Origin: Aerococcaceae bacterium zg-252
GTDB lineage: Bacteria; Bacillota; Bacilli; Lactobacillales; Aerococcaceae
Assembly (NCBI GenBank): GCA_016237705.1
Contig: CP066204.1
Location: 1,126,001-1,190,000 of the forward strand
Length of the DNA: 64,000 nt
Reading direction: 5' to 3'
Below the pieces are notes generated by a model. It was not told the DNA's origin, ran no database searches, and was given only the letters and a program-made list of their open reading frames with translations. Below, piece by piece: positions 27,404 through 37,315 of the stretch. The translations under genes and the position numbers were made by a program. Each line of letters begins with the position of its first letter. Position 1 is the stretch's first letter.

Positions 27404-28345
27404 TTATACTGTTAAACTAATATTTCCCCATGCTAGACCGCCGCCAAATGCACAGAGCGTAATATGTTGTGTTCCGTCAAAACGTAATCGATGTTCTGTA
27501 TTTAATTGATGCATTAAAACTGGAATACTAGCTGCCGATAAATTTGCCACTTGAGCAATATTTGACGGCACTATTTCGGGATTGACCGATAATTTTTTAA
27601 TCACTAAATCAATTAATCGTTGATTCGCTTGATGACAAATAATCAATTCGCTTGCTTGTTCATCTGTCTCGATAAATGTTTTTAACGAACGAATCACATT
27701 GCGACTGACAAAATTAAACACGTCTCGACCTTTCATCGACATCAGTTCATCTGTCTGTCTATTCAGTTCAATCGCACCCATTGTATCGCCGATTGCATAA
27801 AGCTCACTACGATAATGAGTAAACGATGATGCGTCATTATGAATTAAAATTGCACCTGCTCCGTCTCCAAACAAGACACAAGAACTTCGGTCAGTAAAGT
27901 CTAAAATATCACTCATTTTTTCAACACCGATTAGAAGTGTGTAAGTATCTTCATAAACACGTGCAAATTTTTCAGCAATATCTATTCCTTTAACAAAGGC
28001 TGCACAAGCACCATTAATATCAAATCCCCAAGCATTATTCGCCTGAATTGCAGCTTGAACTTGATTTGCAACACTTGGTGTTGGCAGTTTAGATGACATG
28101 GACGCCACAATGATAAGTCCTATTTTATTGATGATTGATGCATCACAATCCTTTAAAAGATTTTGTGCTGCCTTTATCGCCATATTAGCGACTGTTTCCT
28201 CTTCATCTGAAAAATAACGCTGCTTAATTCCAGTTCGTTGTTGAATCCATTCATCACTTGAGTCTAGTTGATATTGATTGATTAATTGATGATTATTAAG
28301 CGAATTATTGGGTAAATAACTACTTACTTTTATAATTTGACTCAT
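27404..28345 (-). CDS. fabH: beta-ketoacyl-ACP synthase III
   Basis: The protein has 313 residues from the ATG at 28343-28345, which has AAGGA 8 nt upstream inside the end of fabT. The catalytic triad is C114 (INGACAAF), the His in ICHQANQR and the Asn in ANLSAASIP. It condenses acetyl-CoA with malonyl-ACP to start synthesis. The gene starts 4 nt beyond the fabT stop codon, consistent with co-transcription from the fabT promoter. Confidence 0.96.
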   Translation of the reverse strand: MSQIIKVSSYLPNNSLNNHQLINQYQLDSSDEWIQQRTGIKQRYFSDEEETVANMAIKAAQNLLKDCDASIINKIGLIIVASMSSKLPTPSVANQVQAAIQANNAWGFDINGACAAFVKGIDIAEKFARVYEDTYTLLIGVEKMSDILDFTDRSSCVLFGDGAGAILIHNDASSFTHYRSELYAIGDTMGAIELNRQTDELMSMKGRDVFNFVSRNVIRSLKTFIETDEQASELIICHQANQRLIDLVIKKLSVNPEIVPSNIAQVANLSAASIPVLMHQLNTEHRLRFDGTQHITLCAFGGGLAWGNISLTV

Positions 28346-28349
28346 CAGC

Positions 28350-28811
28350 TCATCCTTCATTCATCCTGTTTTTGACATTGTCTAAGAACTGATTTAGATT
28401 GCGTAATCCTTTAATCAGTACTTGTGCTTCTTCTCTTTCAAGACCTGTCAACGTGTCTTTTACCATATCCGTATGGAATTTATGATGCAAACGATAAACA
28501 AGACGCCCTTTTTTAGTTAAATTCAATCGTACAACACGACGGTCATTCGGCTGATTTAATCTTTCGACATATCCTTTTTTAACCAAGTTTTGAATCGAAA
28601 CAGATAAAGTACCTGCTGTAACGCTAAGTTTTTTCGCTACTTCATTCGATGTCGGTAGATCTACTAAACCAATCGCTTCAATCGTGTGCATTTCTTTAAT
28701 TGTTAAATCCATGAATGCACTATTTCGCAACGACTCTTCTTCGATTTGCATAATCTCATTAAATATTCTGACTAAATATCCATTGACTTCATTAATGGTC
28801 TCAAAATCCAA
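28350..28811 (-). CDS. fabT: MarR-family fatty-acid synthesis repressor FabT
   Basis: The protein has 153 residues from the TTG at 28809-28811, which lies 6 nt after AGAGGTG (28818-28824). The ATG at 28829 lies before that ribosome site and has none of its own, and alignment with known FabT N-termini also favours the TTG. It has a winged-helix MarR fold with the conserved TIKEMHTIEAIG helix and the basic wing region NDRRVVRLNLTKKG. As in pneumococcus, it should repress the FASII operon when bound to long acyl-ACP. Two operator-like palindromes lie in its promoter, so autoregulation is expected. Confidence 0.93.
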   Translation of the reverse strand: MDFETINEVNGYLVRIFNEIMQIEEESLRNSAFMDLTIKEMHTIEAIGLVDLPTSNEVAKKLSVTAGTLSVSIQNLVKKGYVERLNQPNDRRVVRLNLTKKGRLVYRLHHKFHTDMVKDTLTGLEREEAQVLIKGLRNLNQFLDNVKNRMNEG

Positions 28812-28830
28812 AATATTCACCTCTTTCATT

Positions 28831-28865
28831 TAGTTTGATGTTCAAACTATTTGATAATCAAAATT
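28831..28865. promoter_or_regulatory. two FabT operator-like palindromes
   Basis: On the minus strand, ATTTTGATTATCAAATA (28849-28865) is almost identical to the published FabT box ANTTTGATTATCAAATT. Next to it is TAGTTTGAACATCAAACTA (28831-28849), a 19-bp perfect inverted repeat of the same TTTGA/TCAAA type. The first overlaps the -10 box and the second covers the region just downstream of it, a strong repression geometry. Confidence 0.88.
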
Positions 28866-28891
28866 CTAGCTTAATACTTTAGATTTGTCAA
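28863..28891 (-). promoter_or_regulatory. main promoter of the FASII operon
   Basis: The -35 is TTGACA (28886-28891, consensus) and the -10 is TAGAAT (28863-28868), with a 17-nt spacer. It is about 55 nt before the fabT TTG start and overlaps the FabT box. Confidence 0.88.
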
Positions 28892-28954
28892 ATGTTTTTT
28901 CATAAAAAATTTTTTCACGAGTTTGCCAAATATCAAAAAGACTATTCAGAACGC

Positions 28955-28984
28955 AAAAAAACACTTGAACCGAAGTCCAAGTGT
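28955..28984 (-). terminator. terminator after rluB
   Basis: On the minus strand ACACTTGGAC, TTCG and GTTCAAGTGT form a 10-bp stem with a stable TTCG tetraloop, followed by TTTTTTT. It starts 7 nt after the rluB stop codon and separates the scp-rluB operon from the fab promoter. Confidence 0.92.
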
Positions 28985-28990
28985 CTTACC

Positions 28991-29719
28991 TTATTTAATG
29001 GCACCTAATGCCATTTTCTTTAATTTATCTACTTCAAATGCCGTTAATTCTCGTGAATCTCCAGGGTTTAAATGACGTAAATCTAAAAATGAATAGCGTT
29101 CACGCTTCAATTTCATCACAGGGTGTCCAACTGCTTCAAACATGCGTTTTACTTGATGATTCCAACCCTCATGAATCGTCAACTCCACAATCGCTGTTTG
29201 AGTTTGAATATTTTGTGACAATAATTTTGCTCGTGCCTTACTCGTTTTTCTTCCGTCCAAAATAATCCCACGTTCAAGACGACGTAATGCTTGAATATTT
29301 GGAATACCTTTCACTTTCGCAACATAAACTTTATCCATTTGATGTCTTGGGTGCATTAACAGATTTGCAAATTCACCGTCATTCGTTAATAAAATCAAAC
29401 CACTCGTATCATAATCCAAGCGTCCAACAGGATAAATACGTTCTGCATATTGCGGTAAATAATCCAAAAGTACTGCTCGTCCTTTATCATCGGACACAGC
29501 ACTGATAACTTGTTTTGGCTTATACAATAATACATAGACTGGATGCTCACGATAAATAGGGACACCGTCTACTTCAACGACATCATGTGAACTCACTTTT
29601 GCACCTAATTCTTGTACAACTTTACCATTTACAGATACTCTGCCCTCTAAAATTAACGCTTCACATTTACGTCGACTATCTACTCCGGCATGCGCCATTA
29701 CTTTTTGTAATCGTTCCAT
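28991..29719 (-). CDS. rluB: 23S rRNA pseudouridine synthase, RluB/RsuA family
   Basis: The protein has 242 residues. An N-terminal S4 RNA-binding domain (about 1-60, beginning RLQKVMAHAGVDSRRKCE) precedes the RsuA/RluB catalytic domain with the Asp in GRLDYDTSGLLL-type context (here GRLDYDTSGLILLTNDG). It isomerises a uridine in large-subunit rRNA. The ATG follows GAGGTGG and lies 1 nt after the scpB stop, the arrangement typical of Firmicutes. Confidence 0.93.
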   Translation of the reverse strand: MERLQKVMAHAGVDSRRKCEALILEGRVSVNGKVVQELGAKVSSHDVVEVDGVPIYREHPVYVLLYKPKQVISAVSDDKGRAVLLDYLPQYAERIYPVGRLDYDTSGLILLTNDGEFANLLMHPRHQMDKVYVAKVKGIPNIQALRRLERGIILDGRKTSKARAKLLSQNIQTQTAIVELTIHEGWNHQVKRMFEAVGHPVMKLKRERYSFLDLRHLNPGDSRELTAFEVDKLKKMALGAIK

Positions 29720-29720
29720 C

Positions 29721-30323
29721 TTAGTCTACCACCTCTTCTTCATCAAATAAGTTTATTTCCCACTGCTTAGTTGAAAACAGTGCTTCATTAACAGGTTCTG
29801 CTTTCAATAATAATGGCTCTAAATCTGGTAAATCATCTAATGATGTTAACCCAAAATAATCCATAAAATACGGTGTAATCCCATATAATACCGGTCTACC
29901 CGGTGCTTCCACACGACCAACCTCTTTAATTAAATCACGTAATAATAACTTTTGCAGCATCCCACTTGAAGATACACCACGAATTTCATCAATGCCAATT
30001 CGTGTAATCGGTTGACGATAGGCAATAATTGCTAAAGTTTCAATGGCTGCACGAGATAATTGTTGTGTATATGGAGATTGAGCAAATTGCTCCACATCAT
30101 GTTCTAACTCTTTTTTAGTAATTAAACGATACTGTTGGTTGAAATTCACTAGTTCAATCGGTGACTCTTCATCATGCAACAAATCCAATTGTAACTGTGC
30201 TAGTACATCATTGACTTCATTTAAAGACACTGCTAAAGAATTCGCCAACTGCTCACGACTTACACCTTCACTCCCAGCAACAAATAAGATACCGAATACA
30301 CGTTTTTTTAATGATAATTGCAA
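29721..30323 (-). CDS. scpB: segregation and condensation protein B
   Basis: The protein has 200 residues. The start is TTG, 6 nt after AGGAGG. Two winged-helix domains are typical of ScpB (about 1-75 and 85-160, including [20 protein letters not shown]). With ScpA it forms the accessory subcomplex of the SMC condensin, which compacts and segregates the chromosome. It starts 10 nt beyond scpA. Confidence 0.95.
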   Translation of the reverse strand: MQLSLKKRVFGILFVAGSEGVSREQLANSLAVSLNEVNDVLAQLQLDLLHDEESPIELVNFNQQYRLITKKELEHDVEQFAQSPYTQQLSRAAIETLAIIAYRQPITRIGIDEIRGVSSSGMLQKLLLRDLIKEVGRVEAPGRPVLYGITPYFMDYFGLTSLDDLPDLEPLLLKAEPVNEALFSTKQWEINLFDEEEVVD

Positions 30324-30333
30324 GTATATCCTC

Positions 30334-31074
30334 CTATTCTAATTCATGCCGCTTGATTTCAATGGGAGCTAAGGCACTTGCTTGATAAAATACTAGCGTC
30401 TGTTTTCTAACCATTTCTAAAATCGCCATAAAGGTGGTAATAATTTCGTTGCGTGAACCAATTTTCAATAAATCTTGAAAAGCAATTCGTCGATTCGTAT
30501 TTTCAATCAACAACTGAATTTCATTAATCTTATCTGATACAGACAATGGCTCATATTCTACTTCTCTTTGCCTTGGCTCACGGTCTTGTTGTCGTTGCAA
30601 AGCTTGCGACATCAACAATGCTAACTGCTCTAATGACACAGCACCAGCCTCTAATGGTATCGCCTTTTCAAACTGTGATAAATCTTCTGCTGGACGCATA
30701 TATAATTTCGCACGCTTAGCTTCATTTATCTCGAGTGCAGTCGCCACATCTTGAAATTGTTGATATAGCAACAATTGTTGTACTAAAAATTCACGTGGGT
30801 CTTCTTCATAATCACTCTCTAACTCACCACTCGGTTCAATCGGCAATAACATGCGTGCTTTAATTTCCAATAATGTTGCAGCCATTACTAAATACTCGCC
30901 GGCAATATCCAATTGCAATTCCTGCATACTGGATAAATAATACATATACTGCTCCGTAATTTCACGCATCGGAATATCATTAATATCCACTTTTAATTCT
31001 TTAATTAAATGCAAAAGCAAATCGAAAGGCCCTTGAAATGCTTCTAGTTCGAGTTTAAGAATTTCTTTAGCCAT
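30334..31074 (-). CDS. scpA: segregation and condensation protein A (kleisin)
   Basis: The protein has 246 residues. The N-terminal kleisin motif [19 protein letters not shown] (about 13-31) contacts the SMC neck. A middle ScpB-binding stretch and a C-terminal winged helix follow. It bridges the heads of the SMC dimer. AAAGGAGAG precedes the ATG. It is co-transcribed with ribT upstream and scpB downstream. Confidence 0.95.
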   Translation of the reverse strand: MAKEILKLELEAFQGPFDLLLHLIKELKVDINDIPMREITEQYMYYLSSMQELQLDIAGEYLVMAATLLEIKARMLLPIEPSGELESDYEEDPREFLVQQLLLYQQFQDVATALEINEAKRAKLYMRPAEDLSQFEKAIPLEAGAVSLEQLALLMSQALQRQQDREPRQREVEYEPLSVSDKINEIQLLIENTNRRIAFQDLLKIGSRNEIITTFMAILEMVRKQTLVFYQASALAPIEIKRHELE

Positions 31075-31097
31075 TTCGATTGCTCTCCTTTTGAAAA

Positions 31098-31502
31098 TTA
31101 ATTAGTTTCTTCCAACGATTCATGATATTTTATAGACCAATTTTTAACAATCTCACTCATCATAATCGAGCCTTGGAAAGATGCAGTAGGATATAATGCT
31201 CGCAATTCTAAATACATCTGATAACCGATTCCCTCATTGCGATATGACGGCAGCACTGCTAAACGATGGATGACAATAATATCTCCGACTTCTTCAGAAA
31301 TAGCCGGTTGTTCTTCAATCACCATAGCACCGATAAAATTATCCTGTTCTTCCTTACGGAATAAAAAGATTTCAAATGCTTCCTCTTCACGAAATGTATT
31401 CAATAACTGTCTTTGGTCATTCGAAGAAATAGATTCATCAAATGTATAAGACATTAGCCCCCATACAATTTTTTCATTTTTATGTTTTGAACGAATTAAC
31501 AT
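31098..31502 (-). CDS. ribT: RibT-like GNAT acetyltransferase
   Basis: The protein has 134 residues in a small GNAT fold with the acetyl-CoA loop VLPSYRNEGIGYQMY (about 88-102). The N-terminus MLIRSKHKNEKIVWGLMSY closely resembles Bacillus subtilis RibT, and the position just upstream of scpA is the same as in Bacillus and relatives. No riboflavin synthesis genes are nearby. The acetylated substrate is unknown in this family. AAGGAAGAGG precedes the ATG. Confidence 0.8.
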   Translation of the reverse strand: MLIRSKHKNEKIVWGLMSYTFDESISSNDQRQLLNTFREEEAFEIFLFRKEEQDNFIGAMVIEEQPAISEEVGDIIVIHRLAVLPSYRNEGIGYQMYLELRALYPTASFQGSIMMSEIVKNWSIKYHESLEETN

Positions 31503-31568
31503 CTTAATCCTCTTCCTTAATTAAAAATTGGGTTCAATCAAATAGCTAGTCACTTAATTTTTCTCAAT

Positions 31569-31596
31569 AATATAAAGCTATCGACTATATCCACAA
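31569..31596 (-). promoter_or_regulatory. candidate promoter of the ribT-scpA-scpB-rluB operon
   Basis: TTGTGG (31591-31596) and TATATT (31569-31574) with 16-nt spacing on the minus strand lie about 70 nt before ribT, inside the 147-nt gap after the purine nucleoside phosphorylase gene. Confidence 0.45.
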
Positions 31597-31649
31597 AGAA
31601 AAACAACACCGACCATACTATCATTCTTTATTTAAAAAAGCAAATTCTA

Positions 31650-32450
31650 TTATAATCTTGAAATCAAGCCACGTAATAATTTCTTAAATTGTGGTTTAGC
31701 TTTTTGAGAATATTCCATAACTTCTTCGTGATTTAAACTTACTTGCATACCGGCTGCTAAGTTCGTAATACATGAAATACCAATCACTTCCATACCAGCG
31801 TGTTTAGCAACAATCGCTTCAGGAACTGTTGACATTCCGACTGCATCTCCACCGATAGCACGTGCATATCGAATTTCTGCCGGTGTTTCATAAGTAGGCC
31901 CTGTAAACCATGTATAAACACCCTCTTGCAAGTTAACATTAATATCAGCTGCCACTTCTTTTAATAATTGTTGTCCACGTTTACTATATGTTTCGGTCAT
32001 ATCAACAAATCGTGGGCCATGCTCTTCAATATTAGCACCAATTAATGGATTTTCTCCTGTAATATTCAAGTGGTCAGTAATAATCATCAAATCCCCCGGT
32101 GAAAATTTCTCGTTCACACCCCCAGCTGCATTGGTTACAACAACAGTTTGTACTCCTAATTCTTTAAAAATACGAACTGGATACGTCACTGTTTGTAAAT
32201 CGTATCCCTCATAATAATGGAAACGACCTTGTAAAGCGATAACTTTTTTACCTTCTAATGTACCGTAAATTAATTTTCCGGCGTGACCCGCTACGGTTGA
32301 TACTGGAAAATTCGGAATTTCTTCATAAGGAATTGCAATCGGTGATTCAATTTCATCTGCTAATTCACCTAAACCAGAACCTAAAATCAATGCGATTTGT
32401 GGTGCTTCAATACCACGTCCAATTAAATATTGAGTTGTAACGTTAAACAT
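31650..32450 (-). CDS. punA: purine-nucleoside phosphorylase, trimeric type
   Basis: The protein has 266 residues. Family motifs are LGSGLGELA (phosphate site, about 24-32), VAGHAGKLIYG, LQGRFHYYEG and VVTNAAGG, and the purine-binding region contains MSTVPEAIVAKHAGM. It cleaves purine nucleosides with phosphate to base and ribose-1-phosphate (cytoplasm). It follows deoB by 14 nt after an AGGAGG ribosome site. DeoB then converts the sugar phosphate, so the pair forms a nucleoside salvage unit. Confidence 0.96.
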   Translation of the reverse strand: MFNVTTQYLIGRGIEAPQIALILGSGLGELADEIESPIAIPYEEIPNFPVSTVAGHAGKLIYGTLEGKKVIALQGRFHYYEGYDLQTVTYPVRIFKELGVQTVVVTNAAGGVNEKFSPGDLMIITDHLNITGENPLIGANIEEHGPRFVDMTETYSKRGQQLLKEVAADINVNLQEGVYTWFTGPTYETPAEIRYARAIGGDAVGMSTVPEAIVAKHAGMEVIGISCITNLAAGMQVSLNHEEVMEYSQKAKPQFKKLLRGLISRL

Positions 32451-32464
32451 ATTTGCCTCCTATT

Positions 32465-33637
32465 CTACTTCAGTTGTGCTAAGAATGATTGTCCTAATCC
32501 TGTTGATGTCACTTCAAAATTATCAGCAATCGTTGCTGCAATATCAGCGAAATGAGTTGCTTCTAATTCTTTTGGCTCTTTGAACAAAGGACTATAAATT
32601 AAGATTGGTACATATTCACGAGTATGATCTGTTCCAGTAAAAGTTGGGTCATTTCCATGGTCTGCTGTAATAATTAATAAATCGTCTTCTTTCATCGCTT
32701 GATAAATTTCTGGTAAGCGTGCATCAAATGCTTCTAGCGCATCAGCATATCCTTGTGGATTGCGGCGATGTCCGTATACTGCATCAAAATCAACTAAGTT
32801 CGTAAAACTTAACCCATGAAAATCTTGTGCCATAACCGTCAATAATTTATCGACACCGTCCATATTATCTTTTGTACGATTTGATGCCGTAATTCCTTGT
32901 TCATTGAAAATATCTGAAATTTTCCCAATCGAAATGACATCTTTACCAGCATCTTTTAACGCATCTAAAGTAGTTGGCTCAAATGGGCTTAACGCATAGT
33001 CATGACGATTTGATGTGCGTTGGAAATTACCAGGTTCACCAACATAAGGGCGAGCGATAATACGACCTAACATATACGGTTCTTCTAAAGTAATAGAACG
33101 ACAATATTCACAGATACGATATAATTCTTCTAATGGAATAATCTCTTCATGTGCTGCTATTTGTAAAACAGAGTCGGCAGAAGTATAAACGATTAAATCG
33201 CCAGTTTCCATTTGATGTTTACCATAATCATCTAATACTTCCGTACCAGAATATGGTAAATTACATACAATTTTACGTCCTGAAAAAGCCTCGATTTTGT
33301 CTAATAATTCTTTTGGAAAGCCCTCTGGAAACACACGAAATGGTTGTTCAATTTTAAGCCCCATAATTTCCCAATGGCCTGTCATTGTGTCCTTACCAGC
33401 CGACACTTCTTCTAATTTTGTCCAGTAACCAGTTGGCTGTTCAACAGGTGACATACCGGCTAATGGTTCGATATTTACCAAACCTAATGCTGTCATATTC
33501 GGTAATTTTAATCCCGCTGTTTTAGCAATATTACCTAATGTATGCGAACCTACATCACCAAAATCAGCAGCATCTGGTGCTTCTCCAATTCCTACGGAAT
33601 CCATTACGATTAAATGAACACGATTAAATGTTGCCAT
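32465..33637 (-). CDS. deoB: phosphopentomutase
   Basis: The protein has 390 residues of the alkaline-phosphatase superfamily. Metal-binding motifs are visible: [15 protein letters not shown] at the N-terminus, the phospho-acceptor Thr region [10 protein letters not shown], and [20 protein letters not shown] at the C-terminus. It interconverts (deoxy)ribose-1- and 5-phosphate and feeds sugars from PunA into central metabolism. Confidence 0.97.
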   Translation of the reverse strand: MATFNRVHLIVMDSVGIGEAPDAADFGDVGSHTLGNIAKTAGLKLPNMTALGLVNIEPLAGMSPVEQPTGYWTKLEEVSAGKDTMTGHWEIMGLKIEQPFRVFPEGFPKELLDKIEAFSGRKIVCNLPYSGTEVLDDYGKHQMETGDLIVYTSADSVLQIAAHEEIIPLEELYRICEYCRSITLEEPYMLGRIIARPYVGEPGNFQRTSNRHDYALSPFEPTTLDALKDAGKDVISIGKISDIFNEQGITASNRTKDNMDGVDKLLTVMAQDFHGLSFTNLVDFDAVYGHRRNPQGYADALEAFDARLPEIYQAMKEDDLLIITADHGNDPTFTGTDHTREYVPILIYSPLFKEPKELEATHFADIAATIADNFEVTSTGLGQSFLAQLK

Positions 33638-33673
33638 ATTTTTCTTCCTTTCATCATCACTTATTGTAATTTT

Positions 33674-34570
33674 CTATGCTCTTGGAAATGACTTGCGATA
33701 CACTTCCTGCATTCTCACTTTTGAAATATGCGTATAAATTTGCGTTGTTGAAATATCCGTATGCCCTAATAGCTCTTGCACAAATCTCAAATCAACACCA
33801 TTTTCAAGTAAATGCGTTGCAAATGAATGACGTAACACATGGGGAGATACCGAATCACTATCCATTCCAGCTATTTGAACATATTTTTTAATTGTTTTCC
33901 AAATGCCTTGACGTGTAAACTGCTTACCACGCTCCGTAATAAATAACGATTCTTCCACACGTCCCTTTACTTCAAAACTATATCTCACTTCTTGTAAATA
34001 TTTATCAATCCAAAAAGCTGCCTCTTCTCCCATTGGGATTATCCGCTCTTTATTTCCTTTTCCAATCGTTTGAATAAAACCGAGCGACAAGTGGCAATCA
34101 CGCATTTTCAAATGCGTTAACTCACTAACCCTCAGTCCAGTCGCATACATTAATTCTAATATCGCTCGGTCACGAATACCCCAAGTTGTTTCAGTATCGG
34201 GAGCTGCTAACAGTGCATCAATTTCCTGTAATGTAATTGCTTTAGGTAGGCTTTTTTGCTTTTTAGCTCCTTGTATTAACGTCATCGGTGAATGTTCAAT
34301 TACTTTTTCGATAACTAAAAAATTAAAAAATTGTTTTAAACTCGATAACATACGATTGGTCGAACTAACGGAATAGTTGACCAATTTCAAATGAGCCAAA
34401 AATAATTGAATCGTTGTTTTATCAACGTCTTTCATCGATGTGATGTTCTTTTCTTCTAAAAAATCATTAAACTTCACTAAATCTCTGGCATAACTTTCAA
34501 TTGTATTTTGCGAACGATTATGGTCAATCAATAAATAACGCTTAAAATTTTCAATTTCCGTCTGTATCAT
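33674..34570 (-). CDS. xerD: tyrosine recombinase XerD
   Basis: The protein has 298 residues. An N-terminal SAM-like core-binding domain (about 1-85) precedes a catalytic domain with all signature residues: Arg in ATGLRVSEL, Lys in GKGNKERIIPM, His and Arg in HVLRHSFATHLL, His in LGHTDIS and nucleophile Tyr in QIYTHIS. It should resolve chromosome dimers at dif with a XerC/XerS partner, which is not in this window. ATGA overlap with the upstream cvfB gene indicates coupling. It is not flanked by mobile DNA, so a housekeeping role is likely. Confidence 0.93.
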   Translation of the reverse strand: MIQTEIENFKRYLLIDHNRSQNTIESYARDLVKFNDFLEEKNITSMKDVDKTTIQLFLAHLKLVNYSVSSTNRMLSSLKQFFNFLVIEKVIEHSPMTLIQGAKKQKSLPKAITLQEIDALLAAPDTETTWGIRDRAILELMYATGLRVSELTHLKMRDCHLSLGFIQTIGKGNKERIIPMGEEAAFWIDKYLQEVRYSFEVKGRVEESLFITERGKQFTRQGIWKTIKKYVQIAGMDSDSVSPHVLRHSFATHLLENGVDLRFVQELLGHTDISTTQIYTHISKVRMQEVYRKSFPRA

Positions 34571-35424
34571 TCAACTAAATATATCCCATTATTTTTTTCT
34601 TGACGAATTTTACCTTGTTTCAACAATTGACCAACTGCACGCTTAAATTGAGCTTTGCTAATGCCTAATTGAGACTGAATCATATCAGGATTAGACTTGT
34701 CGTGTAAGCCTAAATATTTAGTTGGTGATTTTTCTAAAATCGCCATTAACATTTGCGCATCATCACCAATCGCCTCATGCGCACGTGGTTTCATTGAGGC
34801 ATTTAATGAGCCGTCACGAGCCACATTAATCACTCGCACCGATAATTGTTCCCCTAAGCGAATCGCTTGTGTCAATTCCGACTCATGAATAAAGACACGA
34901 TACCCCTGTTCAGTAATCGCTAGAGCACCTGCTAATTTCACTTGAAAAACCGTTACTTCAATGGTTTGGTTCATCATGCCTTTAGGTGCTTTTTTAAATA
35001 AACGTGCAATCGTTTCATAATCGGCTAATTTCGCCCACATACGCTCTTTAGCATCAACTTCGTACGTTACATACAATTTATCTTGCTTTTTCGGCCATAA
35101 TTGGCGATTTTCCGGTAAATCATCGAGCGATAGCACGACTTCTTTATCTTGCAAGCCAATGTCCACAAACACTCCTAAATCTTTTCGTGAACTATTCACA
35201 ACACCCCAACCATAATAACCAGGTCTAATATCTGGCAACTCCGTCTGCATGACACGCTTGCCAAATCGATTCTCATAAATTAAGCCCTCTACTTGCTCAC
35301 CAATCGCAAATGTTTCATCAGTGCATTCTTTAGCAACACCATAAGTCACACCCTCATATTGCACAAAATAATGCGATTCATTTTCATCAATTACTTTTCC
35401 TATAACGATTTGTCCGTATTTCAA
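34567..35424 (-). CDS. cvfB: S1-domain RNA-binding protein, CvfB-like
   Basis: The protein has 285 residues. Consecutive S1/OB-type segments (about 1-60, 65-130 and 140-215, the second with YGWGVVNSSRKDLGVFVDIGL) precede a C-terminal winged helix (about 220-285, GISKAQFKRAVGQLLKQGKI). This is the architecture of Staphylococcus CvfB, linked to virulence-factor expression and RNA binding. The start is TTG, preceded by AGGTGA. The gene overlaps xerD by 4 nt, a pairing seen in other Lactobacillales. Confidence 0.85.
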   Translation of the reverse strand: MKYGQIVIGKVIDENESHYFVQYEGVTYGVAKECTDETFAIGEQVEGLIYENRFGKRVMQTELPDIRPGYYGWGVVNSSRKDLGVFVDIGLQDKEVVLSLDDLPENRQLWPKKQDKLYVTYEVDAKERMWAKLADYETIARLFKKAPKGMMNQTIEVTVFQVKLAGALAITEQGYRVFIHESELTQAIRLGEQLSVRVINVARDGSLNASMKPRAHEAIGDDAQMLMAILEKSPTKYLGLHDKSNPDMIQSQLGISKAQFKRAVGQLLKQGKIRQEKNNGIYLVE

Positions 35425-35518
35425 CTTAATTCACCTACTTTCCTTGAAAAATTTTTACTCTGCTGTCATTTTATCATATTTTTCGTACTGATGAAATGGA
35501 CTTGTGATTGAATCACGA

Positions 35519-37285
35519 TTATTCATTCGCTAAATACGCTTGAATTACTTGGATAAACTGCTCACTATACTTCATCGCTTTGACTGCTCCAACACCCTCA
35601 ACTTCAAGAAAACTGTCATAATCTGTCGGCATTTTGCGTGCCATATCTTCCAATGTTCGATTGGAGAAAATGATATAAGCTGGCAATTGAGCTTGTTGAG
35701 CGAGTGTAAATCGCATATCTCGTAAACGATTATATAGGGCAATATCTATTTCAGAACTATCAGCCATACTATTTGAGAGTTTCTTCTCCACCTTAGTCTT
35801 TTGCTTTTTCATCGTTAATTGTTGCTCGCCTAATAATATTTGTCGTGCTAAGGGTGTCAACATTAACCCTTTATGCTCTGTTACAGCTAAATATTGATTC
35901 GCAACTAATAAGGAAATCATATCTTTAATTTGGCCTAACGAATATTCTTTCATCAACCCATAAGTCGATAACTGGTTTAAGTTATTCTCTACGATTTTTT
36001 TATCCCGACTACCTTTTACGACATTCGCTACCATTGTCATACCAAATGCGTATTTTAATCGTGCGACAGTCGATAAAATAATTTGTGCTTCTTTCGTAAT
36101 ATCCTGTACATCAAACTCACTTAAACAACTCGAGCAATTTTGACAGGGCTTAGATGCTTCACCAAAATAATTCAAAATAAATTGCCGTAGACAAGTCGTT
36201 TGATTCGCATATTGAATCATCGTTTCCAATCGTGGCAGTCGGTTCGTGTCTTGCCCATTTTCAATCATAAACTTCGCCGTCACAATATCTTGCTTAGCAA
36301 ATAGTAAAATCGCCTCGGCTGCTAATCCGTCACGTCCTGCACGACCAGCCTCTTGATAGTAACCTTCCAAATCGGTCGGTAAATTATAATGAATCACTTT
36401 ACGAACATCTGTTTTATCAATTCCCATACCAAAGGCATTCGTTGCCACAATAATGTTTTTCTTATCATAAATAAATTCTTCTTGTGCTTGATGTCGTTCT
36501 TGATTGGATAAACCAGCATGATATTTTGTTGCCTTATACCCTAATTGCACCAATTTTTCAGCAATGCGTTCCACATTTTTTCGTGTTTGAGCATAAATAA
36601 TAATCGACTCATCATGGGATAAATAACTCACTAATGTACGCATTTTATCCGTTGGCTCTAGCACCGTTAATTTAATATTCGGACGGTCAAAAGTATTGCC
36701 TACCACTTTTGGTTGCTTTAATCCAAGCTGTAAAATAATATCTTGTTGCACCTTTTGCGTTGCTGTCGCCGTAAAAGCCGTAATTACCGGTCGTTGCTCC
36801 AATCGGTCAATAAATTGCCGTATTTCCACATAACTCGGTCTAAAATCATGCCCCCACTGCGACACACAGTGTGCCTCATCAATTGCGATTTGACTGATTG
36901 TCGTATTGTTTAACACCGAAAGAATTGAATCTGTCATTAAACGTTCCGGTGCAATATAGAGCAACTTAATGCTACCCTGTCTTAATTGTGCCATGACTTC
37001 AAAATATTCTTCTGTCGATAAGCCGGAATGCAAAGTAGCTGCTGGAATATTGTGCAATAATAATGTATCAATTTGGTCTTTCATCAACGAAATTAAAGGT
37101 GAAATCACAAGCGTTAAACCATTCATCAAGACTGCTGGCAATTGATAACAAATTGATTTCCCTCCACCAGTCGGCAATATCGCTAAAATATCTTGTTTAG
37201 CTAAAATTGTTTGGACGATTTCTGCTTGATTGTAACGAAACTTAGGGTAGCCAAAATAATGTTGTAATGCTGTTTCTGCGTTCAA
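35519..37285 (-). CDS. recQ: ATP-dependent DNA helicase RecQ
   Basis: The protein has 588 residues. The start is TTG after GAGGTGA. Helicase motifs are Walker A in LPTGGGKSICYQLP, DEAH box (IDEAHCVSQWGHDFRP) and motif VI region YYQEAGRAGRDG. The RQC zinc-binding cysteines appear in CLRQFI, CQNCSSC, followed by the winged helix, and an HRDC domain ends the protein. It unwinds 3' overhang and branched DNA in recombinational repair. It lies 30 nt after the GloB-like gene. Confidence 0.96.
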   Translation of the reverse strand: MNAETALQHYFGYPKFRYNQAEIVQTILAKQDILAILPTGGGKSICYQLPAVLMNGLTLVISPLISLMKDQIDTLLLHNIPAATLHSGLSTEEYFEVMAQLRQGSIKLLYIAPERLMTDSILSVLNNTTISQIAIDEAHCVSQWGHDFRPSYVEIRQFIDRLEQRPVITAFTATATQKVQQDIILQLGLKQPKVVGNTFDRPNIKLTVLEPTDKMRTLVSYLSHDESIIIYAQTRKNVERIAEKLVQLGYKATKYHAGLSNQERHQAQEEFIYDKKNIIVATNAFGMGIDKTDVRKVIHYNLPTDLEGYYQEAGRAGRDGLAAEAILLFAKQDIVTAKFMIENGQDTNRLPRLETMIQYANQTTCLRQFILNYFGEASKPCQNCSSCLSEFDVQDITKEAQIILSTVARLKYAFGMTMVANVVKGSRDKKIVENNLNQLSTYGLMKEYSLGQIKDMISLLVANQYLAVTEHKGLMLTPLARQILLGEQQLTMKKQKTKVEKKLSNSMADSSEIDIALYNRLRDMRFTLAQQAQLPAYIIFSNRTLEDMARKMPTDYDSFLEVEGVGAVKAMKYSEQFIQVIQAYLANE

Positions 37286-37315
37286 TCAGTCACCTCATTT
37301 CTCTCCCTATAACGC

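Noticed and set aside
33674-34570. XerD as a phage or transposon integrase
   Set aside because: It sits in a conserved housekeeping operon with cvfB and deoB/punA, and no attachment-site repeats or phage genes flank it.
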